From Pinus tabuliformis (lineage: Eukaryota; Streptophyta; Pinopsida; Pinales; Pinaceae): a DNA stretch of 64,000 bases. Position numbers and translations under genes: made by a program. A model generated the notes under the pieces. It worked only from the letters and a program-made list of their open reading frames with translations, ran no database searches and was not told the origin of the DNA. The stretch's first letter is position 1; each line of letters begins with the position of its first letter. The stretch lies in contig CM062818.1 in assembly GCA_031772625.1 (NCBI GenBank), positions 1,284,070,277 to 1,284,134,276 of the forward strand, written 5' to 3'. Below, one piece after another: positions 23,565 to 32,866 of the stretch.

Positions 23565-24056
23565 TGTTGGGTTGTGTTATATTCTTTCCATGACTAGCCC
23601 ATGTAGTTAATCGGGGCGTTAGAGGGGGGCCGAAGTCCCCCCTTCGTTGCGCCTATTACATAGCGGGGGGGTCATAGGGGGTTTGAGGGGTGTAGGTAAC
23701 CCCCCTCTATGGGGTCCGGGGCAGTGCCCTGGAAAATTTTGTTTTCTGGACCCTATGTTAGGTTGGGCGGACCTGCCTATGGTTTTGTGCATGATTTTCG
23801 CACATGTTTTTGGACGCAATAGTTTTCGGTCAATGGTTTTGGATGCGATGGTTTTTGGTCCATGGTATTGGATGCTTTGACATTTATAAATATGTATTGT
23901 AACATTGAAAGGAACATAATGAAAAGCAAGCTAGTAGTCTCGGTTTTGGGATCTAGTGGAAAATCTCTGTGTATATGTGTTATGATTTTGCATTGTTTAT
24001 TTTTTGTGTTTTATAATTCATATGCAGGTAATTTCTGTACAGGGTTAAAACCTACA
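23565..24056 (+). repeat. 5' LTR of the TTATA copia (492 bp)
   Basis: TG...CA termini with a G/C-rich run at about 23624-23745 (repeated GGGGG and CCCCC tracts) that can pair locally. Matches 30797-31298 throughout with scattered differences. The end AACCTACA abuts the PBS. Confidence 0.95.
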
Positions 24057-24058
24057 TT

Positions 24059-24070
24059 TGGTATTGGAGT
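24059..24070 (+). other. Primer-binding site of the TTATA copia
   Basis: TGGTATTGGAGT, a decayed form of TGGTATCAGAGC, two bases after the LTR end. Confidence 0.7.
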
Positions 24071-24178
24071 TGTTTTGGCTTCAAGGGGATGCCTTTTTTG
24101 CTAAGGGGTTTCGCTCGAACCTGTGGTAGACCCTGTTCAGTGGGAGATCTATGAGATCGATTTTGGTGGTGAAAGAAT

Positions 24179-24909
24179 ATGGTGAGCAGTGGAAAGATAG
24201 AGATCGAGAAATTTAATGGTCAGAGTTTTGAGTTGTGGAAACTCAAGATGGAGTATCTGTTGGTGGATAAAGATCAGTGGATTATGGTATATCTGGGTAC
24301 TAAACCAACGAGAGTGTTCGATAAAGAATGGAAGAATTTCGGAAGGCAAAGAGCACAATACAATTGTGTATCTTAGATTCACTATTGCTGAATGTATCAG
24401 GGGAAGCTACGGTGAAGGCTTTGTGGAACAAGTTAGGGACTTTGTACCAATCTCAATCTATGGTGAATAGATTGTTCCTGCAGAAAAAGCTGTATAACCT
24501 GAGGATGAAATATGGAGACTCGGTGTCAAAGCATCTGAACGCATTTAATACTGTGGTAAGTCAGTTATTATCTGTTGATATTAAAATTTCAGATGAAGAT
24601 AAGTGCATCAGTTTGTTGTGTTCTCTACCAGATTCATGGGATAGTCTAGTTATTGCAATATGTAGCAATACAATTGCCTTGCAGTTTGATGAAATAGTCT
24701 CATCCTTGCTGACGAAGGAGATGAGATGGAAAAATATGGAGAGCTAGAATGATGATGCCTTGTCTATATGAGGACGGTCCCAAAACAGAAACAAAAATAA
24801 GTCATCGATTGGGAGATCTAAATCTAGAGGGAGATCTAAATCTCCAAGAAAACCTGTAAAGGAGATGTGCTATAAATGCAGAAAGGAAGGGCACTACAAA
24901 AGGGACTGT
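24179..24909 (+). pseudogene. copia Gag with intact zinc knuckle, frameshifted
   Basis: Opens MVSSGKIEIEKFNGQSFELW, KMEYLLVDKDQW, then shifts frame near 24330-24345 and continues as ILDSLLLNVSGEATVKALWN, LGTLYQSQSMVNRLFLQKKL and FDEIVSSLLTKEMR. In-frame stops occur at 24745-24747 (TAG) and near 24769 (TGA). The knuckle CYKCRKEGHYKRDC at 24868-24909 is a perfect C-x2-C-x4-H-x4-C. Gag forms the particle and binds RNA. Confidence 0.85.
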
Positions 24910-25029
24910 AAATCTAAAGCTCCTGATAAAGGAAAGGGATCTGATGATGCTCCTTCTGTAGAGGCAAAAACCACCTCAGATGAAGGTGGGGATGTGTACT
25001 TGGCTTCTTCAAGTACACATGTAGATCAT

Positions 25030-25495
25030 GAGGCATAATTGATTGACTCAGGTGCATCCTTTCACTTCACTCCCCATAGAGAGTGGTTCTGCGAGTATGA
25101 GAAACATGATGGTGGTGATGTCTTCTTAGGGGATGATAGGAAGGCTAAAATCGTTGGTCGTGGAAAAGTAAAGTTGAAGTTGCAAGATGAAAGGGTTAGA
25201 ACACTTTCGAGTGTTCTACATATTCCTGCATTGGCTAGAAATCTGATTTTTGTAAGCAAGATGGATGATGCAGGTGTAAAAACATTGTTCAAGAAGGATA
25301 CCTGGAAGATGGTCCGAGGAGCATTGGTATTGATGAGGGGAGTTTGGATTGGAACTCTATACAAGCTGAAAGGTAGCACTGATGTTGATGGGTGCAACAA
25401 CTCTGTGGTTCCTAAAAGTGGAGAAGAAAATATAGTGGTCTCTGGAGAGAAGACCATGTTGTGGCATCAAAGGATTGGAAATATTGGAGAGAAGG
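25030..25495 (+). pseudogene. copia protease and pre-integrase N-terminus
   Basis: After TAA 25036-25038 the frame reads LIDSGASFHFTPHREWF with an intact retropepsin DSG. It continues with VFLGDDRKAKIVGRG, HIPALARNLIFVSKMDDAG and MLWHQRIGNIGEK, the first His of the integrase HHCC zinc domain. At 25496 the nested gypsy LTR begins. Relatives have a DSGAS.H.T active site, so the residues are conserved. Confidence 0.85.
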
Positions 25496-25828
25496 TGTTA
25501 TGAAACCATCTCAAGAAAAGATAGAAAAGATAATTCCATGCCTTAGAATTCAGCCTCTTCGAGGGGGCAACCTCCTTTACATTACATAAATGAACAATTC
25601 TTCGATGATACAAATGAAAATACCTCCTTTCTATATATAGGAGTCTAAGGGGTCATAACATAATCAGAGCCGACATAACAATAATAATGTAAGGGCACAA
25701 TAATAACAATAATGGGCTTCTATGGGGCACAATAGTAACAATATGGGCACTACATGGGTACATCAATATAATAAGTGGGTTGTATTAATAACAATAAGGG
25801 GTTACACTAGTAGTATAGGGGCCTAACA
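25496..25828 (-). repeat. 3' LTR of the nested chimeric gypsy (333 bp)
   Basis: Plus-strand ends are TGTTATGAAACC and GGGGCCTAACA. The TATA-like CTATATATAG at 25631-25640 is intact here. A purine tract (minus: GAAGGAGAGGGGCA) precedes it. Confidence 0.95.
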
Positions 25829-26116
25829 TGCCCCTCTCCTTCAAAAAGCGTTGTCCTCAATGCTTGAGTAGTTCTTGATGCTTCTGTATAAAATTATTGT
25901 CCTCCCATGTGGAATCTTCAGCGGGTAAGTTCTTCCACATGATGAGATACTCTGAAATTGATCTATTTCGTAGCTGTCAGGTTCTTGTTTTCGTGACTGC
26001 TCCAGGTTCCAATATGATTTTTCCTTCCTCTTCAATTTCTGGCAATATTGTTTGAATTGGGATCTTTTGCAACTTTTGAATAAGTGGCCATACTTATTCG
26101 TCCTTCTTCCATTCAT
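25829..26116 (-). pseudogene. Integrase C-terminal chromodomain remnant
   Basis: With frame changes, the minus strand reads EEEGKIILEPGAVTKTRT, then LRNRSISEYLIMWKNLPAED and STWEDNNFIQKHQEL. The 'EYLI.W.NLP.EDSTWED' pattern is the chromodomain C-terminal to gypsy integrases of the chromovirus clade, which targets integration to modified chromatin. It ends about 20 bp before the purine tract and 3' LTR. Confidence 0.65.
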
Positions 26117-26204
26117 CTTTTGCTTCGTTTATCCAATCTGGTTGGATAATAGAAATAGCACAAAACAATGCTTCCACATCCTCATCTTTGAAGAGTCTTC
26201 CCAT
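26117..26204 (-). pseudogene. RNase H to integrase linker of the chimeric gypsy
   Basis: After the KKWRPY piece the minus strand reads, in shifted frames, DEDVEALFCAISIIQPDW and INEAKDEWKKDE. In the 54122 element this is the linker following ADALSRK. Only the two ends of RNase H are therefore present: the segment between KKWRPY and the linker is deleted. Confidence 0.6.
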
Positions 26205-26768
26205 TCAGTAAGGTCGCCATTTTTTAAGTGCATGTAGTATTGCCAACATTTCCTTCTCATCAATTGATTGCTTGAGATGTAGCAATAAAAATACCCAATC
26301 ACCTACATCAAAACATTTTTCACTACGATGTTGATCTACCTGTTGTTTCATTTGATTTTGCACCGAAGTGGCATTATCCTTTAAAATTTGGAGAACTTGT
26401 TGTTGATGCTCGATGTGATCTTTCACTGCTTGAACCTTTTTCTTCTTGATATGTCCTTCTATCTCTAGAGTTTGAAAAGTGGTAATTTCTTCCAATCCTT
26501 TACAAGATATGGTCGGATTCATTTCTTGATGCTCGATGTGATCTTTCACTTCTTGAACATTTTTCTTCTTGATATGTCCTTCTATCTTGATAGTTTTAGG
26601 AGTGGTAATTTCGACCAATGAATTACAAGATATGGTTGGATTCATTTCTTCTTTCTCGATGAGATCTTTCACTTCTTGCACCTTTTTATTCTTGATATTT
26701 CCTTCTATCTTGAGAGTTTGGGGAGTGGTAATTCTTGCTAATGCTTTACAAGATATGATCTGATTCAT
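26205..26768 (-). pseudogene. Chimeric ORF: triplicated Gag-tail module joined to post-integrase and RNase H pieces
   Basis: A 187-codon open frame. Three tandem units each carry (M)NPTISC-x-L-x2-ITTP-x-T-x-KIEGHIKKKKVQEVKDHIEHQ-like sequence, about 43 residues each. In the 54122 element the single unit reads NPTISCNALAGITTPQTIKI and runs into the protease. Here each unit instead runs into VKDHIEHQ, the post-integrase segment, and the last continues as LQILKDNATSVQNQMKQQVD and FDVGDWVFL (the GPY/F-like region). It then joins SIDEKEMLAILHALKKWRPY, the RNase H catalytic-Glu segment. The joins are in-frame. Confidence 0.8.
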
Positions 26769-27253
26769 TTCTTCTTTCTCTGGGGTGGGGTCCTGGCGTA
26801 TATTTTCTTCTTTTGATGTTTCTTGATCCTTTTCTTCTCAACACACTTATGACCTTTAGTGCATTTGCTATCACAATTATAACAAAGCCCATTTTCTCTT
26901 TTTTCTTCCAATTGTTGTGGTGTAACCCTTGTAGGTTGTGGAAGGCTAGGAGAAACAACACTTCCATATTTATAGTTGTGAGGGGTATGCTTCCTAGTTT
27001 CCATAATTTTTCTTTCCACTATGTCACAAAGCCCTTTTACTCTTTCCAATTGTTGTGGTGTTGCTCTAAAGAAGGTGTTGCTCTTTGTATCCTCATAATG
27101 TGCTATCATTTCCTCTGTGAAAATTGACCACGTAACAAGTTGTTTACGAGAACAAAGCCCTTCATACCATAAAAATTGATCTGGTTCTAAATATGAAGAT
27201 GCAATACATACCTTTTGTAACAGTGGTACACCATGTAGATCAAACTTCCTCAT
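26765..27253 (-). pseudogene. gypsy Gag fragment with CCHC-like knuckle
   Basis: A 162-codon frame parallel to residues 170-360 of the 54122 ORF: SYLEPDQFLWYEGLCSRKQL, IFTEEMIAHYEDTKSNTFF, ERKIMETRKHTPHNYKYGSV, then the knuckle CYNCDSKCTKGHKC. An internal deletion joins NTFF to a duplicated TPQQLERVKGLCDIVERKIM, removing the middle of Gag. It ends in a Lys-rich stretch rather than protease. Confidence 0.85.
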
Positions 27254-27838
27254 CTTGCTTTTTCTTGATTTTAGGAGCTCGATCTTGAAACAACTGTAAC
27301 TCTATACTTTCGAATCTTTAAGTTCTGAAATTACAACCTGTGGTAGCCCTCTTTGTTCTCTTTCCAATGCCACCAGTCTGATCCAAATTGGATTCTGCAA
27401 GAAAGAGTTATGCACAATCTCCCAAGATGACCTGATTATAGACCTTTCCAGAAGAGCGAACTTGCATGAAGTGCCACGTGTTACTGTTTCGACATTTGGC
27501 TCTAAAAAATATCTACAGGAAACTAAAGTCCATCCTCTTTCTGTACCTTCTTACAATATTTAATCTGATGCTTAGAGAGAAAGTTATGACGATTTTCCCC
27601 AGGTCACCTGTTTGGAATGTAATTCAGGAGTCTGCAAAAAGACCAACTTCCTTAGATCATATCTGCGCAAATATAGCGCGAAAAGCTCTGAAATTCGGAA
27701 CCAAGCTTCAGTACGATCTCGTCTCAAATGGGTTTTTTTTCAGCTTTTGAAACATCACAGAAAACAAGTTATAGTGAAAATTCCATGATGACCTGTTTGG
27801 AGCAGCGAAACCCTAGAATCCAAAGCTCTGATTCCAAA
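27254..27838 (-). other. Leader and PBS of the chimeric gypsy, with repeated modules
   Basis: PBS at 27825-27836 (minus: TGGAATCAGAGC, one mismatch to tRNA-iMet). The leader contains three related stretches of the form 'AAGTTAT...GA.(T/C)TT(C/T)(C/T)CCA...GACCTG(T/A)TT' near 27400, 27588 and 27770. A similar leader follows the PBS of the 54122 element. Confidence 0.65.
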
Positions 27839-28171
27839 TTCTATGAAACCAGCTCAAGAAAAGACAGAAAAGATAAATCCGTGCCTTAGAATTCAGCCTC
27901 TTCAAGGGGGAAACCTCCTTTACATTACATAAATGAACAATTCTTCGATGATACAAATGAAAAGACCTCCTTTCTATACATAGGAGTCTAAGGGGTCATA
28001 ACATAATCAGCGCTGACATAACAATAATAATGTAAGGGCACAATAATAACAATAGTGGGCTTCTATGGGGCACAATAAGAACAATATGGGCACTACATGG
28101 GTACATCAATATAATAAGTGGGTTGTATTAATAACAATAAGGGGTTACACTAGTAGTATAAGGGCCTAATA
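27839..28171 (-). repeat. 5' LTR of the nested chimeric gypsy (333 bp)
   Basis: Equal in length to the partner LTR with few substitutions. The inner terminus is changed (TTCTATG for TGTTATG), the outer terminus is CCTAATA for CCTAACA, and the TATA-like site is CTATACATAG for CTATATATAG. Confidence 0.95.
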
Positions 28172-28176
28172 GAAGG

Positions 28177-28867
28177 GCCTCCGAATACTTCATGGTAAAG
28201 GCATGGTAGAAGGTATGAGTAATAGCTCTCTGGATTTTGATTTCTGTGAAAATTGTGTATATGGGAAGCAGAATCGGGTGAGTTTCCCCTCTGGTGGTAA
28301 GAGGGTGAAACATATATTAGAACTTATGCATAGTGATGTGTTTGGACCTGTGAAGGTTCCATCACTGGGTAAGTCTATATACTATGTATCATTTATAGAT
28401 GACTTATCAAGGAATACATGGATATATTTTCTTAAGAAGAAATCTGAAGTCTTTGAAAGGTTTAAAGAATTTAAGGCTTTGGTGGAAAATCAGACACAGA
28501 AGAAGATAAAGCTATTGAGAATAGATAACGGTCGAGAGTTTTGCAGCAAGGAATTTGAAGAATTCTATAAGAAGTGTGGTATAGCATGGCAGAAGACTAC
28601 TCCATACACACCTGAGAAAAATGGAGTTGCAGAAAGAATGAACAATACATTGATGGAAAGGGCAAGAAGCATCTCAATGGTGATAGGTTAGGACAGGAAT
28701 TCTGGGCAGAGGTGGTGGAGAAATCATGTTACCTGGTCAATAGATCACCTTCATCAGCGTTGGAGGATAAGACTCCGCAAGAGGTATGGATTGGTAAGAA
28801 ACCCTCTCTTTCACATCTGAGGGTATTTGGATGTGATGCATATGTACATGTTCCAAAGGAGAAATGA
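28177..28867 (+). pseudogene. copia integrase (second part), frameshifted
   Basis: Resumes directly after the GAAGG duplication with GLRILHGKGMVEGM and CENCVYGKQNRVSF (the CxxC of the zinc domain), then MHSDVFGPVKVPSLGKSIYY (first catalytic Asp), FIDDLSRNTWIYFLKKKSE, RIDNGREFCSKEF (second Asp, with RIDNGR where relatives have R.DNGG) and TPEKNGVAERMNNTLMERAR (catalytic Glu). A frame change near 28686 moves the rest (FWAEVVEKSCYLVNRSPSSA) to another frame, and a TGA lies at about 28866. Confidence 0.85.
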
Positions 28868-29960
28868 ACCAAGTTGGATAGTAACTATGAGAAGTGCATC
28901 TTTATTGGGTATAAAGATGGTTTAAAGGGTTATAAGCTTTGGAACCCAATAACAAGGAAGGTTGTGTACAACCGAGATGTGGTGTTCAGAGAGGTAAAAG
29001 ATGTTATTAAACATGAAGTCCAACCAAAGGAACCTAAGAGGATAGAGTTTGAGCTTGAGGAGGAAGAATCAGAATCTACAACAGAGGATGAATCAGAAGA
29101 TGAAGAGCCACAAACTCTGAGTGTGAGAAGATTAGTTCAAGAAAGAAGGCAGCCGGAAAGGTATAGTCCATCTGCTTTCTGTTCAAATTTTTCTTTATCT
29201 GTTACTGATGATGATCCCAGAACTGTGAAGGAAGTAGTAGATTCAGAGGATGACAAACTCTGGAAAGAGGCCATGGTTGATGAAATGGAATCTTTGCACA
29301 AAAATGAGGCTTGGGATCTAGTGGAGTTGTCGGCTAGAAGGAAACCCATTGGCAGCGAATGGGTGTTCAAGAAGAAGACAAATGCAGAAGGAAAGGTGGA
29401 GAAATACAAACTTTGGTTGGTAGAAAAAGGTTATTCCAAGGTGCTAGGAATTGAATTTGGTGATATTTTTTCTCCTATTGCCAAGGTAGCTTCTATTAGA
29501 TTGCTTTTATATGTTGTTGTTGCTTTTGATTTTGAGGTAGAACAGATGGATGTGAAGACAAAATTTCTTCATGGAGATCTAGAAGAGGAGATCTACATGA
29601 AGAAATCTGAAGGTTTTGCGGTGAAGGGTAAGAAAGAAATGGTATGCAAGTTAAGGAAGTCTCTGAATGGGTTGAAACAGTCACCAAGGATGTGGTATCA
29701 GAAATTTGATACATTTATACAGGGACTTGGCTTCACCAGAAGCAAAGTAGGTCTTGTATGTGGATGAATGATATGTTGCTGGTTGGAAATGACAAATAAA
29801 TTATCCAGGATTTGAAGACCCAATTGTCCTCCAAATTCGACATAAAAGATCTTGGTGCTACAAACTATATTTTGGGCATGGAAATTAAAAGGGATCGGGA
29901 AAAGAGGAAGATCTGGTTAAACTAGAGGAGGTATGTCGAGACAATACTGCAGAGATTTAA
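28868..29960 (+). pseudogene. copia reverse transcriptase, damaged at YVDD
   Basis: The open stretch 28874-29767 holds the integrase tail (CIFIGYKDGLKGYKLWNPIT), an acidic linker, then RT: WKEAMVDEMESLHKNEAWDL, KPIGSEWVFKKKTNAEGKVE, VEQMDVKTKFLHGDLEEEIY, LNGLKQSPRMWYQKF. The catalytic box is disrupted at 29753-29781: LYVD, extra bases giving a stop, then DMLLVGND in another frame. A deletion also removes some residues before LYVD. RT thumb continues as LGATNYILGMEI. Confidence 0.85.
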
Positions 29961-30747
29961 GATGCAGGATAGTAAACCGGTGAAGGTTCCTATTCCTGTA
30001 GGTGTGAGGTTATCTGTTGAACAGTGTCCCAAGACACAAGAAGAGGAAGAGGAAATGTCCCATGTTCCATATGCAAGTGCAGTTGGTAGGCTGATGTATG
30101 CAATGGTTTGTACTAGACCAGACATTGCACATGTAGTGGGAGTATTGAGCAGGTTTATGTCAAAACCAGGGAAAGATCACTAGACAGTAGTGAAGCAGGT
30201 TTTCAGGTATTAGCGTGGCACTAGTGATTATGGTTTGTGCTACCAAGGAAGACCAGGATTGAATAGAGTGTTGGATATTCATGGCTTTTTTGATGTAGAC
30301 TGGGGTGGAGATCTGGATCAGAGAAAATCTACAATTTGGTATGTGTTTAACCTATTTGGAGGTGCAGTCAGTTGGATGAGTAAGAAACAATTTGTAGTGG
30401 CACTATCAACTACAGAGGCAAAAAACATGGCAGCCACTCATACAAGCAAGGAAGCAGTTTGGTTGCAGAGATTGTGTTCAAGTATGGAGTTAGTATAGGG
30501 AGCTATAAGGATAGACTGTGAGAGCCAAAGTGAAATTTTCTTGGCAAAGAACCTTGCATATCATTCAAATACAAAACACATTGATGTTCAATATCACTTT
30601 GTGGCAGATATGATAGAAGACAAAAAGGTGTTGCTGGTAAAGGTGGACATTTTGAAGAATACTGCAGATGCATTGACAAAATTTGTGAGCTCTGAGAAGT
30701 TCTCTTGGTGTAGAGAAACAATGGGAATTGCAGGGCTGGATAAATGA
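29961..30747 (+). pseudogene. copia RNase H, several stops
   Basis: VPYASAVGRLMYAMVCTRPD, then stops at 30181-30183 and near 30213, then FFDVDWGGDLDQRKSTI (first catalytic Asp), GGAVSWMSKKQFVVALSTTE with catalytic Glu, CESQSEIFLAKNLAYHSNTK, and HFVADMIEDK...ADALTKFV at the C-terminus. The domain order and ends are complete; TAG 30496-30498 interrupts it once more. Confidence 0.85.
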
Positions 30748-30785
30748 CTAAGCTCCCTTGTTGTCCCATGTGGAAAGAAAACAAC

Positions 30786-30796
30786 AAGTGGGAGAA
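30786..30796 (+). other. Polypurine tract of the TTATA copia
   Basis: AAGTGGGAGAA directly before the 3' LTR start TGTTGGG. Confidence 0.75.
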
Positions 30797-31298
30797 TGTT
30801 GGGTTGTGTTATATTCTTTCCATGACTAGCCCATGTAGTTAACCGACGGGTTAGAGGGGGGGTGGAGCCCCCCCTTCATTGCCCCTATTATGTAGTGGGG
30901 GGGTCACAGGGGGTTTGAGGGGTGCAGGTAACCCCCCTCTATGGGGTTTGGGGTAGCACCTCGGAAAATTTTGTTTTTTGGACCCTATGTTAGGTTGGGT
31001 GGACCTACCTATGGTTTTGTGAATGATTTTCGCACAAGGTTTTGGACGCGATAGTTTTCGGTCCATGGTTTTGGACGTAATGGTTTTCGGTCCATGGTAT
31101 TGGATGCTTCGACATGTGTAAATATGTATTGTAACATTGAAAGGAACATAATGAAAAATCAAGCAGGTGGTCCCAGTTTTGGGATCCAAGGGAAAATCTC
31201 TGTGTATATGTGTTTTACGTGTTATGCTCTTGCATTGTTTATTTTCTGTGTTTTATAATTTGTATGCGGGTAATTTCTGTACAGGGTTAAAACCTACA
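30797..31298 (+). repeat. 3' LTR of the TTATA copia (502 bp)
   Basis: Same termini and internal order as 23565-24056, ten bases longer through small indels. TTATA follows at 31299-31303. Confidence 0.95.
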
Positions 31299-32084
31299 TT
31301 ATAATCACACCATTGAGCTCATTTTAAGTAGAAGCAAACCAAGACTTTTTTGTGCTCTAGGAAATATCCAAATGCACCTTTATTGATGAAACTATACATA
31401 TAAAGAACATCACCAATTCATTTTTGAATTATGCATTTTCCTCCACAACTAAATGCACTTGTAAATTCACAATGACATAGTTAGCATATGTGTAGAGATA
31501 TGTCAGCGTATCCATCACTAACCCTAGTTCCTTACAAGTTTTTGGTGGTTGATTGTGTTTATATGCATTTAGTGTGGATGGTATTAGGTACCTACTTCTC
31601 ATGGTCATGACGTTGCATATTATACTTATAATGGGAAGGATATTAATTGTTGTCTATTACACTATAGTTTAGAGGCCTAGAGTGATTAAGTGAGATACCA
31701 TTTTTTTAACAATTTTGTTTAGTTTTTTATCATTTCCATGTTGTGTGTTATGGGAGGATTATCTTCCCACTTTCTTCAAAGTTATGCAAATTATTTTTTT
31801 ATAGGTTTTTGGTGATTCGACCTACACTTAACTACCTCCCTTCTAGGTTGATACTAATGTGTATGCAGATGTTCGTGGAATTATTTCCTAAGAGGCGCTA
31901 ACCAATGTGGTCATGTAACATAGTTAGTTCAAAGATGTTGGATTTATTAGTTAGTGAGGATGATTGCATTCTTTATCTTATATAGTATCCATATGTAAAG
32001 ATGGACTAGTGAGTATGATAAAAATTTTTACTTATTCTAATCAAGCCACCACATGTGATAGCTGGATGATTATCTTTTATGTAC
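31299..32084. other. Unassigned right flank of the TTATA copia
   Basis: AT-rich, no open frame of note and no TE terminal motif. It continues the pre-insertion sequence interrupted at 23564. Confidence 0.4.
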
Positions 32085-32364
32085 CAACATCAAAATAACA
32101 CAAAAAAATAAGAAGAAATAGATCAATACCTTGATAATAAGCCACCTCAAGGGGGAAACCTCCTTTTACATCACATAAATGAAAAATTCTTGGATGATTC
32201 AAATGACAAGACATCCTTGGTATATATAGGAGTCTAAAGTGTCAGAATATTATTAGGGCCTAGATAACAATAATAATGTAAGGGCACAAAAATAACAATA
32301 ATGGGATTTTATGGGTTTAACAAAAACAATATAGGGGATAAACTAGTATTATATGGAACTAACA
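32085..32364 (-). repeat. Decayed 3' LTR of the degenerate gypsy
   Basis: Shares with the 333-bp family LTRs AACAATAATAATGTAAGGGCACA, TATATAGGAGTCTAA, ACATAAATGAA-AATTCTT and CAAGGGGGAAACCTCC. The right end is AACTAACA at 32364. The left end (about 32085) is decayed. Confidence 0.75.
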
Positions 32365-32368
32365 TGCA

Positions 32369-32690
32369 ACCTGACCTCGGGAAGGTGAGGGGCGTTGGTC
32401 AAGTCTATTTTGAAATGCGCTCGATCCCCCTATGGATTCTAAAGGGAGAACTTCACAGATACAAATAGATGGGTACAACTAGACACAGACAGATAACAGT
32501 AAGGCAGGGACGAAGTGTAGTAAATGACGACGCTTACCAATACCCATGTTACCCTGCTGCCTCGGAATCACCTTTTCCTTCATCTTCATGTGAAGTAACC
32601 TCTTCGGAAGCTATTATCTATACCATAAGGTAAGGTACCAGATCAGCTCCCTCCAAAGATCCAAATCCTCCTCGAGGTATGTCACTTTCA
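32369..32690. other. Unidentified ~320-bp insert in the degenerate gypsy
   Basis: Family homology stops just inside the LTR and resumes at CTTTCACAAAAGTGTTGTGCTCAATGC (compare 25836-25865). The intervening GC-richer sequence (GACCTCGGGAAGGTGAGGGG ... CCTCCTCGAGGTATGT) matches nothing else here. It lacks an obvious target duplication. It could be element 3' sequence lost from the other copies, a captured gene fragment or a small transposon. Confidence 0.5.
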
Positions 32691-32866
32691 CAAAAGTGTT
32701 GTGCTCAATGCTTGATTAGCTCTAAATGATTTTGTATAAAATACCCATCCTCTCATGTGGAATCTTCAACCTGTAAGTTCTTCTACTTAATTAGATACTC
32801 TGAAGTTGATTGATTTTGTAGTTTTTGAATTCTTGTTTACATGATTGCTTGAGGATCCAATATGAT

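Larger units (their letters stand above)
25496..28171 (-). mobile_element. Chimeric non-autonomous gypsy element, nested, TSD GAAGG
   Basis: Two 333-bp LTRs (25496-25828, 27839-28171) flank about 2 kb. The 5-bp target duplication GAAGG is perfect (25491-25495 and 28172-28176). On the minus strand: PBS, leader, partial Gag with knuckle, a triplicated Gag-derived module, a post-integrase segment, a short RNase H piece and a chromodomain end. Protease, RT and integrase cores are missing. It belongs to the same family as the 54122-58756 element (near-identical Gag motifs, LTR length also 333 bp). The host copia frame resumes right after the second GAAGG. Confidence 0.95.
23565..31298 (+). mobile_element. 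Complete-length Ty1/copia retrotransposon with TTATA target duplication, split by a nested gypsy
   Basis: LTRs (23565-24056 and 30797-31298) both start TGTTGGGTTGTG and end AAAACCTACA. The flanks are TTATA at 23560-23564 and TTATA at 31299-31303, a perfect 5-bp target duplication. PBS, gag, protease, integrase, RT, RNase H and PPT are present in order on the plus strand. The integrase region is interrupted by a 2676-bp gypsy-derived insertion. Stops and frameshifts in every domain make it non-autonomous. Confidence 0.95.

Noticed and set aside
23619..23819. ORF rich in Pro/Gly in the copia LTR, similar to 30851-31189
   Set aside because: Present in both LTRs of the same element in G/C-tract sequence. 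No Gag, Pol or host-gene motif.
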